A stretch of 7,575 bases of DNA, from assembly GCA_012515825.1 (NCBI GenBank), contig JAAYXQ010000206.1, positions 1 to 7,575 on the forward strand, written 5' to 3'. Numbering within the stretch: position 1 is the first letter of the stretch; every line of letters begins with the position of its first letter. The notes under the pieces were generated by a model. The model did not search any database. It was not told the DNA's origin and worked only from the letters and a program-made list of their open reading frames with translations. Source of the stretch: Fibrobacter sp. (GTDB lineage: Bacteria > Fibrobacterota > Fibrobacteria > Fibrobacterales > Fibrobacteraceae). Both the position numbers and the translations under genes were made by a program. Positions 6,740 through 7,575 of this stretch are shown piece by piece.

Positions 6740-7242
6740 ATCGCTCGCAATGAGCGATATCCTTCAGCATAATCTAATCCGTAGCCAACCACAAAATGAT
6801 TTTCGATCGAAAAGCCTACAAAGTCAGCTTCTAAAGGGACCTCTCGACGAGAAGGTTTATCTAAAAGAACAGCACTTTTTACAATATTCGCTCCCGCTAA
6901 ACGGACTTGTTCTAAAAGGCAAGATAACGTTCTCCCTGAATCCAAAATATCATCCACAACAAGAACGTTCTTATTTTTTAAGTCCATTTCATCTAAACCA
7001 TTTATTTTGACTATTCCTGAACTATGTTGAGAAAGCCCGTAACTTGAGGCTTTAATAAAACGAATCTGAACTGGATTTGGCATAGTGCGAACTAGATCGG
7101 CTACAAAAATAAAAGAACCAGTAAGAACCCCTAAAACTAAGTCCACCGAAAATTGAGAAGAAATTTCTTGCCCTAATTCTAGAACACGCCCCTCAATTTG
7201 AGAGGCGGATATTAAAGGTTCTTTAGAAAGTTCATAGTCCAT
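6712..7242 (-). CDS. hpt: Hypoxanthine phosphoribosyltransferase
   Basis: HPRT is a cytoplasmic purine-salvage enzyme that joins hypoxanthine or guanine to PRPP, giving IMP or GMP and pyrophosphate. From the ATG at 7242 it is 176 residues, typical of bacterial enzymes. The pyrophosphate-binding loop GVLTGSFIF is at 38-46 and the flexible-loop SSYG at 66-69. The PRPP signature VLVVDDILDSGRTL is at 93-106 with acidic D97 and D98. The base-binding region follows: K129 in LLDKPSRR, then FVVGYGLDYAEGYR (150-163). A TTG nine codons upstream (7269) could extend it, but no conserved sequence or ribosome-binding site supports that. The ATG overlaps the 3' end of the preceding minus-strand gene by 11 bp, so the two are probably cotranscribed and translationally coupled. 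At its 3' end it converges on and overlaps queA. Confidence 0.95.
   Translation of the reverse strand: MDYELSKEPLISASQIEGRVLELGQEISSQFSVDLVLGVLTGSFIFVADLVRTMPNPVQIRFIKASSYGLSQHSSGIVKINGLDEMDLKNKNVLVVDDILDSGRTLSCLLEQVRLAGANIVKSAVLLDKPSRREVPLEADFVGFSIENHFVVGYGLDYAEGYRSLRAIYKMSIPSP
6740..6758. terminator. Hairpin just after the queA stop, inside the 3' end of hpt
   Basis: ATCGCTC (6740-6746) and GAGCGAT (6752-6758) form a perfect 7-bp stem with a 5-base loop, beginning one base after the queA stop codon. There is no U-tract on the plus side (ATCCTTCAG follows) and only TTTATAAG on the minus side, so it is not a classical intrinsic terminator. It could still halt or protect the queA mRNA 3' end. 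It also encodes RSLRAI of HPRT, so coincidence is possible. Confidence 0.35.
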
Positions 7243-7575
7243 CTGGTCGCTCAAAATTAAGCCAATCAAACATTGGTAATAATGATTTTAATGGCCCTTT
7301 AGGTTTTTCTTTAAAATGCTGATATGTTAAAAACGCCTTATTTTCTAAAGTGGTTTTATCAATATATAACTTCAACCAATCAGCCATAGAAATGAGACCT
7401 GTAATGTGATTGACTGAGGTTTCATCCAATTGATCAGTAGCTAAATCGATTAATTCCATTAATTTTTTATGGAATAAGCGACCTGTTCCACCAAAAGAAA
7501 ATTTCGTACGTAATTCATTAGATTCATCCACTAATTCTTTTACCGTATTAAACACTTCTTCGCTTGGTTTCTTTA
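7232..7575 (-). CDS. Partial unknown protein, C-terminal part, upstream of hpt
   Basis: This frame is open from the right edge of the window to a TGA at 7232-7234, so the visible 113 residues are the C-terminal part of a longer protein or one starting just outside. A GTG at 7555 is a possible start, but the frame continues upstream of it as KKPSEE without a stop and no ribosome-binding site is seen, so it is treated as 5'-partial. The sequence is soluble and mostly helical (for example FHKKLMELIDLATDQLDE and ISMADWLKLYIDKTTL), with no signal peptide or cysteine motif. The 11-bp overlap with hpt suggests one operon. No family was recognised. Confidence 0.65.
   Translation of the reverse strand, partial: KKPSEEVFNTVKELVDESNELRTKFSFGGTGRLFHKKLMELIDLATDQLDETSVNHITGLISMADWLKLYIDKTTLENKAFLTYQHFKEKPKGPLKSLLPMFDWLNFERPDGL

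Noticed and set aside
6323..7010. Frames opposite queA (6323-6547) and opposite hpt (6714-7010)
   Set aside because: Both are shadows of strongly conserved enzymes on the other strand and show no independent protein signature.
7243..7269. Upstream TTG start for hpt at 7269
   Set aside because: It adds nine residues with no family match and a 38-bp overlap with the upstream gene; the ATG at 7242 gives the normal HPRT length.
1..7575. tRNA genes, T-box or other riboswitch leaders, CRISPR arrays, insertion sequences
   Set aside because: Scanned by eye on both strands. No TPsiC-like cloverleaf, T-box core, regularly spaced repeats or transposase motif was found. A T-box was considered for the cysS and gltX leaders, but no conserved core was visible.

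Overview
This is an AT-rich bacterial window, densely coded and mostly housekeeping. It holds two aminoacyl-tRNA synthetases (CysRS and GluRS), a tRNA queuosine enzyme (QueA), a purine-salvage phosphoribosyltransferase (HPRT), two less ordinary genes between gltX and queA, and partial genes at both edges. No transposase, integrase, phage gene, CRISPR array, tRNA or rRNA was seen. The organism cannot be named from this sequence. It is a bacterium that makes queuosine and has standard class I synthetases with intact zinc sites. A Fibrobacterota- or Spirochaete-like low-GC lineage is only a weak impression from the style of CysRS and GluRS.

Layout. Minus strand, positions 1-1683: the first 36 codons of an unknown protein (start at 108, running off the left edge) follow a 171-bp gap downstream of cysS (280-1683). 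A 252-bp divergent gap (1684-1935) separates cysS from gltX. Plus strand, 1936-6739: gltX, then a three-part BON-repeat protein with a cysteine-rich N-terminus (3399-4655), then a WYL-type transcriptional regulator (4656-5633), then after 59 bp queA (5693-6739). The first three are joined by a 4-bp ATGA overlap and then by a stop codon that directly abuts the next ATG, so they are very probably one translationally coupled operon. Minus strand, 6712-7575: the 3' part of an unrecognised gene overlaps the start of hpt by 11 bp, and hpt converges on queA with a 28-bp tail-to-tail overlap.

How the genes relate. CysRS and GluRS charge tRNA and QueA modifies the wobble base of GUN-anticodon tRNAs, so translation is the main theme. 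The unusual part is the pair between gltX and queA: a protein with about seven clustered cysteines, a predicted SH3/barrel-like beta region and three BON-like modules but no signal peptide, coupled to a WYL regulator whose signature tripeptide reads LYL. This pair is the best candidate here for undescribed biology; its function is unknown. The cysS-gltX divergent gap is also odd: it is stop-free in the CysRS frame on the minus strand and also holds a 38-codon plus-strand ORF with a good internal ribosome-binding site.
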